A stretch of 64,000 nt of DNA from Siphonodentalium dalli. Its lineage: Eukaryota; Mollusca; Scaphopoda; Gadilida; Siphonodentaliidae. Each line of letters opens with the position of its first letter. Position 1 is the stretch's first letter. Positions 22,062-33,444 of this stretch are shown here, piece by piece. The DNA is taken from the NCBI GenBank assembly GCA_032622095.1, contig CP136063.1, positions 24,120,987-24,184,986 on the forward strand. The letters run 5' to 3'. The notes beneath the pieces are model-generated. The model searched no databases. It worked only from the letters and a program-made list of their open reading frames with translations, and was not told the DNA's origin. The translations under genes and the position numbers were made by a program.

Positions 22062-24370
22062 CAGAAATAATTATAGGTTCGATTTCGCACCGTTGAAATA
22101 TGGACGCGGTGTCAGTAATGAAGCTCGCATATACTGCTTAGTCTCGATGTCGCACCGATGAAATATGGACGCACTGTCAGTAATGACGCTCACATATACT
22201 GCTTAGGTTCGATGTCCCGCCGATGATGTGTGAGCGCTGTATCAGTAATGACGCTCACATATATTTCTTAGGTTCGATGTCCCGCCGATGATGTGTGAGC
22301 GCTGTATCAGTAATGACGCTCACATATACTGCTTAGGTTCGATGTCCCGCCGATGATATATGGACGCGGTATCCGTAATGATGCTCACATATACTGCTTA
22401 GGTTCGATGTCCCGCCGATGATGTGTGAGCGCTGTATCAGTAATGACGCTCACATATATTTCTTAGGTTCGATGTCCCACCGATTAAACATGGACGCACT
22501 GTCAGTAATGGTGCTCACATATACTGCGTAGGTTCAATGTCGCACCATTGAAATATGGACGCGGTGTCAGTAATGGTGCTCACATATATTGCTTAGGTTC
22601 GATGTCCCGTCGATGATGTGAGCGCTGTATCAGTAATGATGCTCACATACACTGCTTAGGCTCGAGTTCCCACCGATGGAATATGGACGCGGTGTCAGTA
22701 ATGGATCTCACATATATTTCTTAGGTTCGATGTCCCGCCGATGGAATATGGACGCGGTATCAGTAATGATATAGACAGAACACAACGCGCATCTTAATCG
22801 AGACCCTTTTATCGAATGAGTTGCGGATGGCGCAAGGATATATTTCGCGAGAGCGTAGCTCGAGCGAAATATAACTTTGCGCCGTCCGCAACGAGTTCGA
22901 TAAAAGATTCGAGATTATGATGCAAGTTGTGTTCTGTATTTATTCTACACCGTTCAGTCAGATAAGTTCAATCCATGAATAGCACCGTCATTGCTAATAT
23001 AGCTACCTATATTGTGATTTCAGTCTGACAAATAACCAGTAATTATGGGGGGATCACCGGAAGCGGATGATCGACGTAATGTACGTCATCTTTCTTGGCG
23101 ACAACGTCAACTAGAATAGTTCCGGCTTGTATTCCACTAGAGGTATACACTAATATGTATTCAATGGCTGGGATTCCGTTGAATACATGTGACTCACGTC
23201 AATGGGTGTGGAATAAAATCACAGCTACTGCTTGGTCTCGAGTTCCCACCGATGAAATATCGACGCGGTGTCAGTAATGGATCTCACATATATTTCTTAG
23301 GTTCGATGTCACACCGATGGAATATGGAGCGGTATCAGTAATGATAATCACAGCTACTGCTTGGTCTCGAGTTCCCACCATTGAAATATGGACGCGGTGT
23401 CAGTAATGATGATCACATATAATTATTAGGTTCGATGTCCCACCGATGATATGTGAGCGCTGTATCAGTAATGATGGTCACAGCTACTGCTTGGTCTCGA
23501 TGTCACACCGATGAAATATGGACGCGGTGTCAGTAATGATGATCACAACTATTGCTTAGGCTCGAGTTCCCACCGATGAAATATGGACGCGGTGTCAGTA
23601 ATGGATCTCACAGCTACTGCCTAGGCTTTACGTCCCATTGATGAAATATGGACGCGGTGTCAGTAATGATGATCACAGCTATTGCTTAGGCTCGATTTCC
23701 CACCGGTTACATGTGGACGCGGTGTCAGTAGCGGTGCTCTCTGCTACTGCTTAGGTCCTATGTTCTACCGGTTATATATGGACGCGGTGTCAGTAATGGT
23801 GCTCACAGCTACTGCTTAGACTCGGTGTCCCACCGATAAAATATGGACGCGGTGTCAGTCATGGTGCCATCTGCTACTGCTTAGATCCGATGTCCTACCG
23901 ATGAAATATGGACGCGGTGTCAGTAATGGTGCTCTCTACTACTGCTTAGATCCGATGTCCTACCGATGAAATATGGACGCGGTGTCAGTAGCGGTGCCCA
24001 CAGCTACTGCTTGGGTCCGATGTTCCGCCGATGAAATATGGACGCGGTGTCAGTAACGGTGCTCACAGCTACTGCTTTGACGCGATGTCTCATCGATGAA
24101 ATATGGACGCGGTGTCAGTAATGGTGCTCTCTGCTACTGCTTAGGTCCGATGTTCCGCCGATGAAATGTGGACGCGGTGTCAATAATGGTGCTAACAGCT
24201 ACTGCTTAGACTCGGTGTCCCACCGATGAAATATGGACGCGGTATCAGTAATGATGCTCACATATACTGCTTAGGTCCGATGTTCCGCCGATGAAATATG
24301 GATGCGGTGTCAGTAATGGTGCTGACAGCTACTGCTTAGGTCCGATGTTCCGCCAAGGATTTATGGAATC
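22062..24370 (+). repeat. 65-bp satellite array
   Basis: About 28 units with a 65-bp period (measured between successive GCGGTGTCAGTA blocks near 24120 and 24185). A typical unit is GCTCACAGCTACTGCTTAGG followed by TCCGATGTTCCGCCGATGAA and ATATGGACGCGGTGTCAGTA. Left-hand units are the CACATATACTGC type and right-hand units the CACAGCTACTGC type, so it expanded in blocks. The array is interrupted at about 22770-23215. Confidence 0.92.
22773..22945. mobile_element. foldback MITE inside the satellite
   Basis: A ~170-bp imperfect palindrome. ACAGAACACAACGCGCAT at the left mirrors ATGCAAGTTGTGTTCTGT at the right, and TATATTTCGC mirrors GCGAAATATA around a short centre, GAGAGCGTAGCTCGA. No coding content. 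Its sequence is unrelated to the surrounding units. Confidence 0.75.
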
Positions 24371-25526
24371 TATGGACACGTATCAATGATGGTGCTCATA
24401 ATAATACAAGTGCTGTACGCCCAATATGAATCCGATGTTGTAGTGATGGCACACTGTATGCTATTGTGTGCCGCGTTCGATGGAGCGGCTCACATTATCG
24501 TGGAACAGAAACGCTACATAATATAAGCAACCTATAACAATCATTGAGCACACACGACACCGGAAGCTGTTCGCATGACGAGTATTTTTAATGTTACAGT
24601 ATGTGCATATATATCTTATTCTCCCATACGTTGAGACTTTTCCGATACGAACCTACACAAATGCATGGCAGATATACACTCTTAGATATAACAATCCTCA
24701 GATTACATATACGTCTCTCGATTTCAAAGCATTTGGTTCTATATATTGATGTAATACATACGAGCATTTTGGTATTAGTCGATCTCAAACCTAATGGTGA
24801 CTCACGTGATTGCATTACGTTTTGTACGATACAATTCCACAAAAATGTGGCGTTGTCTGGCCACTTGAGGCGATTCAGTTTTTTACAATATATAAAAATG
24901 GAGAAGACACAAACTAATATCAGTCTTACACATTTTATGTTAGATCCGCCCAGGCCTCGGCTTACACGCTATAGCGTGTGCCCAATTAGGTGCATTTTAC
25001 TCTGTCTGGGGGTATTTAAGAATAGGGAAGTGAACGTTCTCGGAAAGTTATCAACATATTTTTTTATGTGACATTGTACTTGTTTCTTATAAACCTGGAA
25101 TATTGTTAGCACTGTCTGTATTATGTTTGTATATGGACGGGACAATATTGTTATAACCTCCGACGAAAATTAACGGTGGCTAATCTGCAAGAAAGCAGCC
25201 ATTTAAGACAGACCAAATTGAACCAGCAACAGACTGAGTACAGTGGTGTTACACTTGACATGCACGACAGTGTTGTGAATTTCAAAAGACAGATACTTAA
25301 GTTTCACAAAATTATAAACCGCACAATAACTTACAAGAGTCACCCCCTGGTGACTAATCACTACGAGACATACAACAATGTAGAAAGTAGTTGGAATTAT
25401 GACATCATATTTCAGTAATTACACATGAGTGAGTCACAAGTGTGTTGGCCTGTAATCATATTGAAGAGTGTCCATTCACCGTTTGGTCTGCACTTGATTT
25501 AGGTATCGCCCCAAAATGTCCTAGCA
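24371..25526. other. non-coding, no gene recognised
   Basis: Open frames overlap on both strands at 24594-25071 with no motif or conservation signal, so neither is called. The segment 25440-25515 ends in a phrase (CATTCACCGTTTG, CTGCAC, ATCGCCC) that recurs at 26680-26730, beyond the MITE. Confidence 0.45.
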
Positions 25527-26460
25527 ATTAAGGAAGAGGCGCACGTTTTTCATAAATCCAACCAAAAAATAGATTTTCAACAAAGAATTTATCTGGATCT
25601 ATCTGACAAACAACCTTGAATTTCACATATTTTCATCGTATCTGAGCAATTATTAAGAGACAACAAAAATAATGGATTTTAAAACATTTGAGAGGCTGAA
25701 AATTTATTTCATTTTTTGCCCATTTCGGTACCAAGAACTGATAGAATAATTAATAATTTCGCACAAAACTCCAATCACCAAATAGCTTATTGTGTTAATT
25801 GGCTCTAAGAGAGGAGGCTTCATTTGAATCCTAAATTTGAGTTAGATTTTTAATTGGATAATATATCATCATACCCCCATATATTATAATGGAGAATAAA
25901 GCAATCCCAAATATTCCACCCAATGCAAACAACTGTTGATATGCAGTCTGGTCAACTAAAGCGGGGAACAATCAACAGGAATTATGCGACAGGGTTAAGA
26001 GATATGGTGATCATCTTTAACTTGGTTATTTACCCATGACCCACAACTCATCTGAGCCCAATTGTTCATTGATCAACAGACATGGCTTGAAAATCCTCAA
26101 ATAGAGAAAACCATTTATGGGTAGTTGCGTTTCCTGATGAAAGTAATCAATACATTTCACAAATACAGAATAATTACGTCTCATCTCATGATCTTGAGTT
26201 ATTATAGCATGGATATATGAACTGCACTTTTGAAAATAAATATTTGACAGAAGTTCTTGGTACCTGAAAACAGAGAACTTTTAAATATTGTTCATCCCAT
26301 AAATGTGAAATAAATGAAGTTGTAATATCAAATTGATCGATGGCTCTTAAATACAACAATTGCTTGTACCAAATTTCACTAAGACATTCCTAACAGATTT
26401 TAAGAAAATCCGTTTTGAAATACCAGGAAATGTTGGCAAAACGTGCGTCTGACCCTTAAT
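25527..26460. mobile_element. non-autonomous DNA transposon, 0.93 kb
   Basis: Imperfect 23-bp inverted ends: left ATTAAGGAAGAGGCGCACGT, right (reverse complement) ATTAAGGGTCAGACGCACGT. The interior has no frame. Diverged copies of one host phrase lie on both sides (25465-25515 and 26680-26730), so the host duplication may be older than, or produced with, the insertion. Confidence 0.6.
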
Positions 26461-26969
26461 CCGACGATGCGTGCCCAGGAAAGAATACTTTTTATAAATT
26501 TAATGATGGTTGTTATTTTTGATATTTCGTTTGTTTATCTTCAATTGAAAAATTTAGTGTAATGAACTACTGGTGTTAAGAATTACGAATGGTGTACTAC
26601 GTCTTTCTATCGGCAACTATTGTCGTTTTGCCATTATCCGCAGTTACGATTACGGTATCGAGAAACAATTGAAGATTGCCCATTCACCGTTTGATCTGCA
26701 CCTGCTTTATGTATCGCCCATCTGTACCAGCAAATAATTCCTGCTTGATAATGGACATGTATTTGCTAGCATGTTGGCGTTTGTCGAGTGGGGAGGCCCT
26801 TTTCTAATATGTGCCGAATATGTGTTGATCACCCAAGTTATGTATATGTCCTGTTCAGTATCAGGTACTGTGGTCAAATGCTCTTTAATTACAGCTAAAT
26901 TGTCACAGTTTTAAAAAGATGAGTTGTTAGAACGAAACTCTTCGGAATAAATAACTGAACAACAATTAA

Positions 26970-27295
26970 ATCACAGTATCGTATCACACAGTGTTAATAT
27001 CGTATCACACAGGGTTAATATCGTATCACGCAGGGTTAATATCGTATCACGAGCTCACACAGTGTTATTGTCGTATCGCGTGCTCACACATGTTAGTATC
27101 GTATCGCATGCTCACCAGTTGTTAATATCGTACAAGGTTAATCTCGTATCACGCAGGGTTAATATCTTATCACACAGGGTCAATGTCGTATCACATGCTT
27201 ACACAGGGTTAATTTGGCATTACAATCTCACACAGGGTTGGTATCGGATCACACGCTCACACAGGGTTAATCTCGTATCACACACAATACTGAAT
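26970..27295 (+). repeat. minisatellite, CACACAGGGTTAATATCGTAT
   Basis: About 14 irregular units of roughly 20-28 bp built on GGGTTAATATCGTATCAC, some with GCTCACACA spacers. The short ORF through it is an artefact. Confidence 0.85.
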
Positions 27296-28088
27296 AATCA
27301 TTGATTTATACAAAGTTCAAAATGCAATAAATTACTAGCATGCAGACAGACTTATACATTGTTCATACAAGTATATCTTATATGATGCCAAGAAAACGGC
27401 GTAAGGACCACACCCGATGTAATGATAGCCATCGGTGAGGTCTCATATTTTGATTTACGGTAATGATATGCCAGTCGTACGCGAGAACCAACTAATGGCA
27501 GTCGGTGCAAACGTTTTGGGAGGACGTATTTCCAACAAGAACAAGCAATCCGGTTATCACTTAAGTGTTCGCGAAACCAACACTTGTCTTAAGAAAATAA
27601 ACTAAATGTGCAGCACGCTACAGTACTCTCAAAATATTATATCTGTGCATGCATCCTTATTAATCATTTATATACTAAATACTCATTGACGAGTAGTTAT
27701 CCCAAGGGAAATGTTCAATGAATTACCAAATTTATTTTCACCTTCATTTTCTGTCATCTGCTTATATTTCCAAAATGAATAATAGACCATGCCAATGTAT
27801 AGCTATATGACGGATTGGGATAATCCAGTTATTACAGCAACCACCTTATACCCAAGGCAGGTGAATGACGTCATATAATTTGTTCGCGGGTATATATTTT
27901 TGAGAAATTGTTACGCGACTTCCGGTAGGTCAGACTGCGCAGAATCTATCAAACCCAAAAGTTTGTCGATAATCGCAATACGATAGGGGAACACTCCGAC
28001 GTTCGTACTCAAATATCATCAATTTTTGTACCTAGCTTGCCTGCTCTAAGTTTTACGGGTAAATGGCTAATTTTATTCTATTTTCTTC

Positions 28089-28119
<31 letters not shown>

Positions 28120-30623
28120 CACTCCATTTATTATTCCTTTTCATAAAAATAAAATAAAAAAGCCGAAAATGATGTTTAAAATTTCTTATGCATGGAATTG
28201 GCGATACGTTATCAGAGTACCTTATAGCGCCCGCTCTCCCGCGGCGAGGCCGCGGAAGCGAAGCGACCTAGGGTATACGTATGCGAATATGAGATATACT
28301 AATCGACTTTTTCAGCCCAATCTAAAATTGGAGTGAACTTACCTAAAATAGAATAATTTATTTATAACTCAAGGGACAGCCGAGTCCAAAAAAATATATT
28401 TAGCGACGGCCGCCATTTTATATTGATTAATACCACCTCGAAATGTGTAATTAGGCAAAATGCTCCAGGGCAAAAATAAAAAAAACTTTCATCATACATA
28501 TGAACATCATGGTCCTAAAGTCAAAGATATTTTAAAGATTTAATGTAAATTAAACCAATGCCCTGGTTAACAAAAACTGATATTGCATGAAAAAGTTTTG
28601 TTTACATATTTTATAAAATTATTCAAAATATTTGCCCCGAAAGAGGATTATAGGGGCCTTACTGGCCGTTTATATTTGATCTTCCATTTTCTAACGGTAT
28701 TTCCGCCTAAAAGATTGAAGAAATATTCTCAAAGTTCAAGGCCGACAAACGGAAACTTTAAGTTCCGATTGAAAGATCGCAGAGTCCTTTCAAGTCCTTT
28801 TAAGCTTCCTGATAAACCAGAAAAGGCGTCATGACATCAAGAAGTATGTAACAACCTACATCGGCGTACAAAATTCCTGACAGGTCTGCGTCGATGGCCA
28901 GACAGCTGAGACTCGTATTACACGGGCAGGCTAAACATCCACATTTATGTTATATGTGATTATTGGCATTATTTGTTTACAAATAACCTAATTCTCAGAG
29001 ATTGGTCAGACAGCTGTTCACTACATTATTAATGTTTACATCGCTTTTCATTGGTTGATCGTTTAGGTGTAAAATTCGCGAAGTAATAGCGCGCCCTTTT
29101 TCGTCACAATTGTTCTGACTCTAATAGAAACAATACGTCTAATTTTGATTTTAATTTTAATTTGAAAGTCCTCATACAAGAGGCAGTTCTTGTTCCCACC
29201 CACCCGCCCATTTAAACCAGATGTTATTTGAATTAGCATCTGGAAGAAGTTAAAATTAATACAATTAGGCTAAATTTAAGGAATAGGTTAAAAGTTTTAG
29301 TATTTGAATAATCAAATTGTCATTTTACCACTGGTGCCTTCTGGTTTGGATGGGTGTATCGGCTTTTGAAATACATGTTCTATCATTTCTAATTATGTAT
29401 ATATTGTACCCGTGTCTGTTGAATATAATTTCAAGAATGCTTTGTGTTGTCTGAGAAAGTTATTATTTATGCATGCTGTATTGTATGTGTGTAGGCAAAT
29501 ATTCATAAACTCATATTCATATTAAACAATTAAATGTTAAGATGAGACAAGATGTGTATTCATGAAAGCAATAGTATAAACTAAATTATGTATCTCGTCT
29601 TATCTTGATATTCTTTTCTATAGTGACTATGCATGTTTGCATGTTTATTGTATGTATCGTCTTGTAACAATTAGTCTCAGTCCAGCAATAAAAAATTAAT
29701 CGTTAATTAATTGTCATTATTCTGACCCTCTGAGAATTTACATACATTGTATATATTATGTTCTTGTGTCCCATTAGGGTTTATATCATCAAATCCTTCT
29801 AAAGATAAAAATTCATCCGATAATCCCATGATCAGTAGCAAGCGGGCGCAGATTACGTTTGCGTATGATCATATTACTTGTGATAACGGACCAAAGCCAG
29901 ACGCTTTGGGTCGTATATAGACTATATCTTATTTTGTGACGTCACCAATTATTATCTAATACGACGCTGCTGTTTTGAATTTGTGCGAGCGCTTTTGTCG
30001 CACGGTAGATCCGTGGGCTTAAAGCATTAATGTCGTAATCGGAAATGTTGTTACTGTGTCTTTCGATTACTAGTATTGCAAATGAGAAATATGAATTTTG
30101 AATAACAATGTAAGTTCATTCGTAGCGGTAGTAACGGGTAGTTTATCTTTTATTGCGAAAATGAGACAATAAATAACGGCACTATAGTAAATACAGTCTA
30201 CACCCATCGGGGCGAGTGAAATGTGATCGAAATTCGTGATGTGAAATATAATATGATTGACATCACAAATTTACCGATCAACTATGCGAAGGTGGGCCTT
30301 TAATGTGCAACAATTGGTACTGTACTGTGCGAAACTAAATAACATATATTTAATAGGGAATTAATTATTATCATAAAACTATGTAGTATATACATGGATG
30401 TGATAATCCGTAAATATCATACAATTTTCTGGAATCGAAGGAAAACACATAATTATGAAAGCAGATGATACATTCATGCAGGTTCAGACGAACTCGGTCA
30501 ATTGGGGAAAGTTATACGATGTCATTGTTCGTCGATTTTCGTTGAAATCGACACGGTAACCGCTTATGAATGAAATGAACAGCCATTAAATGGACACCCT
30601 TCTCCATACAGTATCTCAGCCGC
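27296..30623. other. non-coding, no gene recognised
   Basis: AT-rich host DNA with an (AT)n microsatellite at 28087-28116. ORFs 28037-28336 and 28583-28834 lack any motif. No rRNA or tRNA signature seen. Confidence 0.45.
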
Positions 30624-30629
30624 AGCGCT
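30624..30629. other. left target-site duplication AGCGCT
   Basis: Six bases directly before the left terminus AGTAGTATTG. They match 61469-61474 exactly. Six bp is the standard Polinton duplication. Confidence 0.85.
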
Positions 30630-31215
30630 AGTAGTATTGACTGTCACTCTGGCCCACCCCCTCGCTACGACGAGCGAGGGGTGGGCCAGAGTGACGGCCC
30701 AGGGCCGGGCTCGTCGTCACTCTGGCCCATGGGCCAGAGTGACAGACCCAGAAATTTCTGGCCCATGTTTGTTTACCCAGGGCTGTCACTCTGGCGCATG
30801 GGCCAGAAATTTCTGGCCCATGGGCCAGAGTGACAGCCTCGGGTAAACAAACATGAGCTAGAAATTTCTGGGTCTGTCACTCTGGCCCATGGGCCAGAGT
30901 GACAGCCAGCGTGGGGGTGGGCCAGAGTGACCCGCCCATGGTCGGTCCAGAGGTTGTGTTAGATTCCAAAGAGTAAGGTGAACGCTTCGAAGGGTTTTTT
31001 TGACAGAAAAGAGCACAATTTACTAATGTATCGATTTTTTATCGGATTGTAATGGCAGTGTGATAAGCGAAGGGCGTCTCCCTTCGCTGTACACACTGAA
31101 CTTAGAATAATACCGAGCAAAAAATAGATGCATTGGTAAATTGTGCTACTTTACCAGTGCATGTTTTAACAAAAGCGAAAGTCTTCGAATAAATTCGAAG
31201 ACGATAGCGTTGTAA
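30630..31215 (+). repeat. left terminal inverted repeat of copy 2
   Basis: Mirrors 60915-61468. The outer half is a patchwork of palindromes (the 28-bp GTCACTCTGGCCCA/TGGGCCAGAGTGAC at 30716-30743 and again at 30876-30903; a hairpin at 30642-30695). The inner half holds CAGAGGTTGTGTTAGATTCC, inverted GAGCACAATTTAC motifs, GCGAAGGGCG hairpin sequence and the AATAAATTCGAAGAC hairpin. It presumably carries the origin and integrase-binding ends. Confidence 0.88.
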
Positions 31216-31339
31216 AATGTACTTTTAGAAATTGCTGTTCAGTGAAATGTTATGAGATAATGGTAAAATGGTACAGATAAAATTTTCCCGAGTCAAATCG
31301 GTGTTTTATTCATAGAAATATGATGTTTTTGACAAAAAA

Positions 31340-31450
31340 TCAAACACAGCTGATTTGACGTTAGGGGAAAATTGGTAGAAAAACTCAATGACGTCGTCAC
31401 AACGAGGCCCGCGCATCACACATATTTGATCATCGAAGATGCTATCGTTA
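31340..31450 (+). promoter_or_regulatory. arm-gene promoter module of L1 (copy 2)
   Basis: CAAACACAGCTGATTTGACG, GGGGAAAATTGGTAGAAAAACTC, AATGACGTCGTCACAACGAG, CCGCGCATCACACATA, about 40-140 bp before the L1 ATG. Same order as the other three modules. Confidence 0.6.
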
Positions 31451-31489
31451 TTACATGCGTAAATTTTAACGTTAGCGTTATTTTGAAAC

Positions 31490-31939
31490 ATGGATCCAGT
31501 AACGGAATTTCTCAAGACTATTGATGTGCAGTACGACCATGTTCCTGCAACAACGCAAATGTCGACTCCACTGTATGCCGCAATATAACACCACGGGTAG
31601 AACAGCAACAACTACCAATGGTGTATCCGCGAACGGATCAACAACCAGTGTATACACCGCCAGTGAAAACACAATAAATGACTCAACCTGTTATATACCA
31701 AGTTATCAACAGTTCACAATGGGAAGAACAGAAAAAATTGTAACGGAATATTTGTCAGGAAATGAAGGATTTGCGAAAGCAATTAACACTAAAACCGGCT
31801 GAATGTACAATCAACTTGAAACCTCACACGATTGACATACCAATTGAGGTACATGGTTTCCAGAAAGAACCTACAAAGCTATCAACATTTGGATCACTCG
31901 AGAAAGATTTAACAGTGGTGAAGAAACAAAAGAAATGAT
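31490..31939 (+). pseudogene. L1 (copy 2), broken
   Basis: Same gene as 14411-14876. The shared start MDPVTEFLKTIDVQYD is followed by an in-frame TAA at 31586-31588 and frameshifts in the Pro/Gln-rich part. The coiled-coil and INLKPHTIDIPIEV blocks remain recognisable. The frame returns to that of the ATG for the terminal TGA at 31937-31939, which lies 19 nt before a histone-type stem-loop. Function unknown. Confidence 0.55.
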
Positions 31940-31958
31940 TTGTATATTATTTTAAACG

Positions 31959-31974
31959 GCCCTTTTCAGGGCCA
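31959..31974 (+). terminator. histone-type 3' stem-loop of L1 (copy 2)
   Basis: GGCCCTTTTCAGGGCC, then ACATAAAATTCACG and GAAAGAGACGCTCTG. GAAAGAGA sits 14 nt past the stem. This is the best histone-downstream-element match in the window. Confidence 0.85.
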
Positions 31975-32110
31975 CATAAAATTCACGAAAGAGACGCTCT
32001 GTATTATGCTATATGATGAGCGTAGTATATATATGAAGGGTGGTAGTGGGTTTTTGTTATTGTTAGGGAAGTATTTTTTTATAAAATTATTTTAAACATT
32101 CTCTCCAAGT

Positions 32111-32680
32111 TCACGATGAATGAATTTGGTTTGAAGAAATTATGTGAACATTATCTCCAAGTTCAGGAAGAATGAACACATCGTACAGTAGCAATTTCAG
32201 AGCGTATCTTTTTTTAAAATTTGTGAGGCCCTGAAAAGGGCCGTTTTGGATGGTTTCAAAAGAAACCGCACGATGTGTTTGGGTTTGAATACAGCTGAAA
32301 GTTGTCTTGGGAACGTCGCAACCAAATGACACAATTGCATGGCCTGTCTGTATCCCCAAGAGCGGCAAGAATTCGTAAACTCTATGCCCTGAGAAGATTA
32401 TGATAGACCGCTGCAGTGATGTAGCCGCAAGTCGCACCATCAATCTTGACGCCCCCAGCAATCTGGCGTGTCGGAACCACCGTGGTGGCAATCCAAAGAC
32501 CCGATCTCTGTTGTCCGTCATCAGCATAACGGTGTACCTGTAGATATCAAAGAAGTTATCTACAGTACCCGTTTCTGCTAAATTCAAAGCCTTCCATATC
32601 ATCTGTGCTTCATCCCCAAACACACCTCTCACCAGCATCCCATCCTCCAAATAGCTCTGATACAGATCTCGGTAATCCAT
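32111..32680 (-). CDS. L2 (copy 2), open but reads through its 3' signal
   Basis: A 189-codon frame starting MDYRDLYQSYLEDGMLVRG. The first ~140 residues correspond to L2 of copy 1. The stop found there is missing here, so the frame continues through the stem-loop at 32227-32242 and into 3' flank; the last ~45 codons are probably not native. The shared body has GDEAQMIWKALNLAETGTVDN and DRVFGLPPRWF, mostly helical, with no family I recognise. It is transcribed toward L1. Confidence 0.55.
   Translation of the reverse strand: MDYRDLYQSYLEDGMLVRGVFGDEAQMIWKALNLAETGTVDNFFDIYRYTVMLMTDNRDRVFGLPPRWFRHARLLGASRLMVRLAATSLQRSIIIFSGHRVYEFLPLLGIQTGHAIVSFGCDVPKTTFSCIQTQTHRAVSFETIQNGPFQGLTNFKKRYALKLLLYDVFILPELGDNVHIISSNQIHSS
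32227..32242 (-). terminator. histone-type 3' stem-loop of L2 (copy 2)
   Basis: The minus strand reads GGCCCTTTTCAGGGCC, then TCACAAATTTTAAA and AAAAGATACGCTCTG. Same composite as in copy 1. Confidence 0.8.
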
Positions 32681-32723
32681 TTCGGTATGAATGAAGAATG
32701 GGGATATCTGTTTATTTTTTATT

Positions 32724-32890
32724 GAAAACGCGCGGGCGCCCCTGACGACGTCATTGCATATTTCACCAAATTTCCCCGAACGTCAAAACAAGTGTGTTTC
32801 TTTTTGTCAAAAGAAACACACTTGAATTGACGTTCGGGAAAATTTGGTGAAATACGCAATGACGTCGTCAGCGGCGTCCGCGCGTTTCAT
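32724..32890. promoter_or_regulatory. palindromic divergent promoter L2/L3
   Basis: Two arm-gene modules lie back to back and form a near-perfect inverted repeat with ~75-bp arms. Each reads, from the centre outward, AAAGAAACACACTTG, TTGACGTTCGGG, AAATTTGGTGAAATA, CAATGACGTCGTCA, CGCGCGTTTT/C. Only about 8 bp separate the arms. It drives L2 leftward and L3 rightward by inference. Confidence 0.75.
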
Positions 32891-32926
32891 ATAATATGGA
32901 GCGCAGTGTATCGTTTTTTTATCAAA

Positions 32927-33250
32927 ATGTTCTCTAAACTAAAAGAGAAAATTTTGCTAAAATTCTCTGCCGATGCTCGATTAAAGCATTGGCAGAAGAA
33001 TGTTAGAGATTCGGAGAGCCATAAGATAGCCATTAGAGCTGGAGTTCAAGAATTCCTGCAAAGACGGAGACCTAGTCCTCCCCAGGTGTATATGGAAACT
33101 CCAGAGTGGAACCCCACGTATAAGGAGGGGGCATTATATCCAGATTTGTATGAATATAATCCTCCAAGACCACTGCCAAGGTGGATTACAACTGAGGCAG
33201 CGAAATACGTGCGAGATCCATACTGGAGACCCACATACGACAAGGGATGA
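32927..33250 (+). pseudogene. L3 (copy 2), early stop
   Basis: Starts MFSKLKEKILLKFSADARLK. It shares the EFLQRRRPSPP region and the first W-x-PTY repeat with copy 1. A TGA at 33248-33250 cuts the second repeat about 12 codons before the position where copy 1 ends. An upstream in-frame ATG at 32906 adds seven residues and is less likely. The stem-loop follows at 33300. Confidence 0.65.
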
Positions 33251-33299
33251 CTTTATCCTGATTTGTCTGAATTTTATTGACTCAGCAAACAATTTAAAC

Positions 33300-33315
33300 G
33301 GCCCTTTTCAGGGCC
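33300..33315 (+). terminator. histone-type 3' stem-loop of L3 (copy 2)
   Basis: GGCCCTTTTCAGGGCC followed by ACCCA, the classical cleavage neighbourhood, and CAAAAGATACGCTCT about 12 nt on. Confidence 0.85.
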
Positions 33316-33444
33316 ACCCAAATTTTTCAAAAGATACGCTCTCAAATTGCTACTGTACGATCTGTTCATTCTTCCTGAACTTGGAGAGAATGTTCACATA
33401 ATTTCTCCAAAAAAACGTAACAAGTAATTAAATCAATAATATTT

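Noticed and set aside
24594-25071. ORFs of 156 codons (+) and 82 codons (-)
   Set aside because: They overlap on opposite strands in AT-rich repeat-flanked DNA, with no motif, codon signal or conserved partner.
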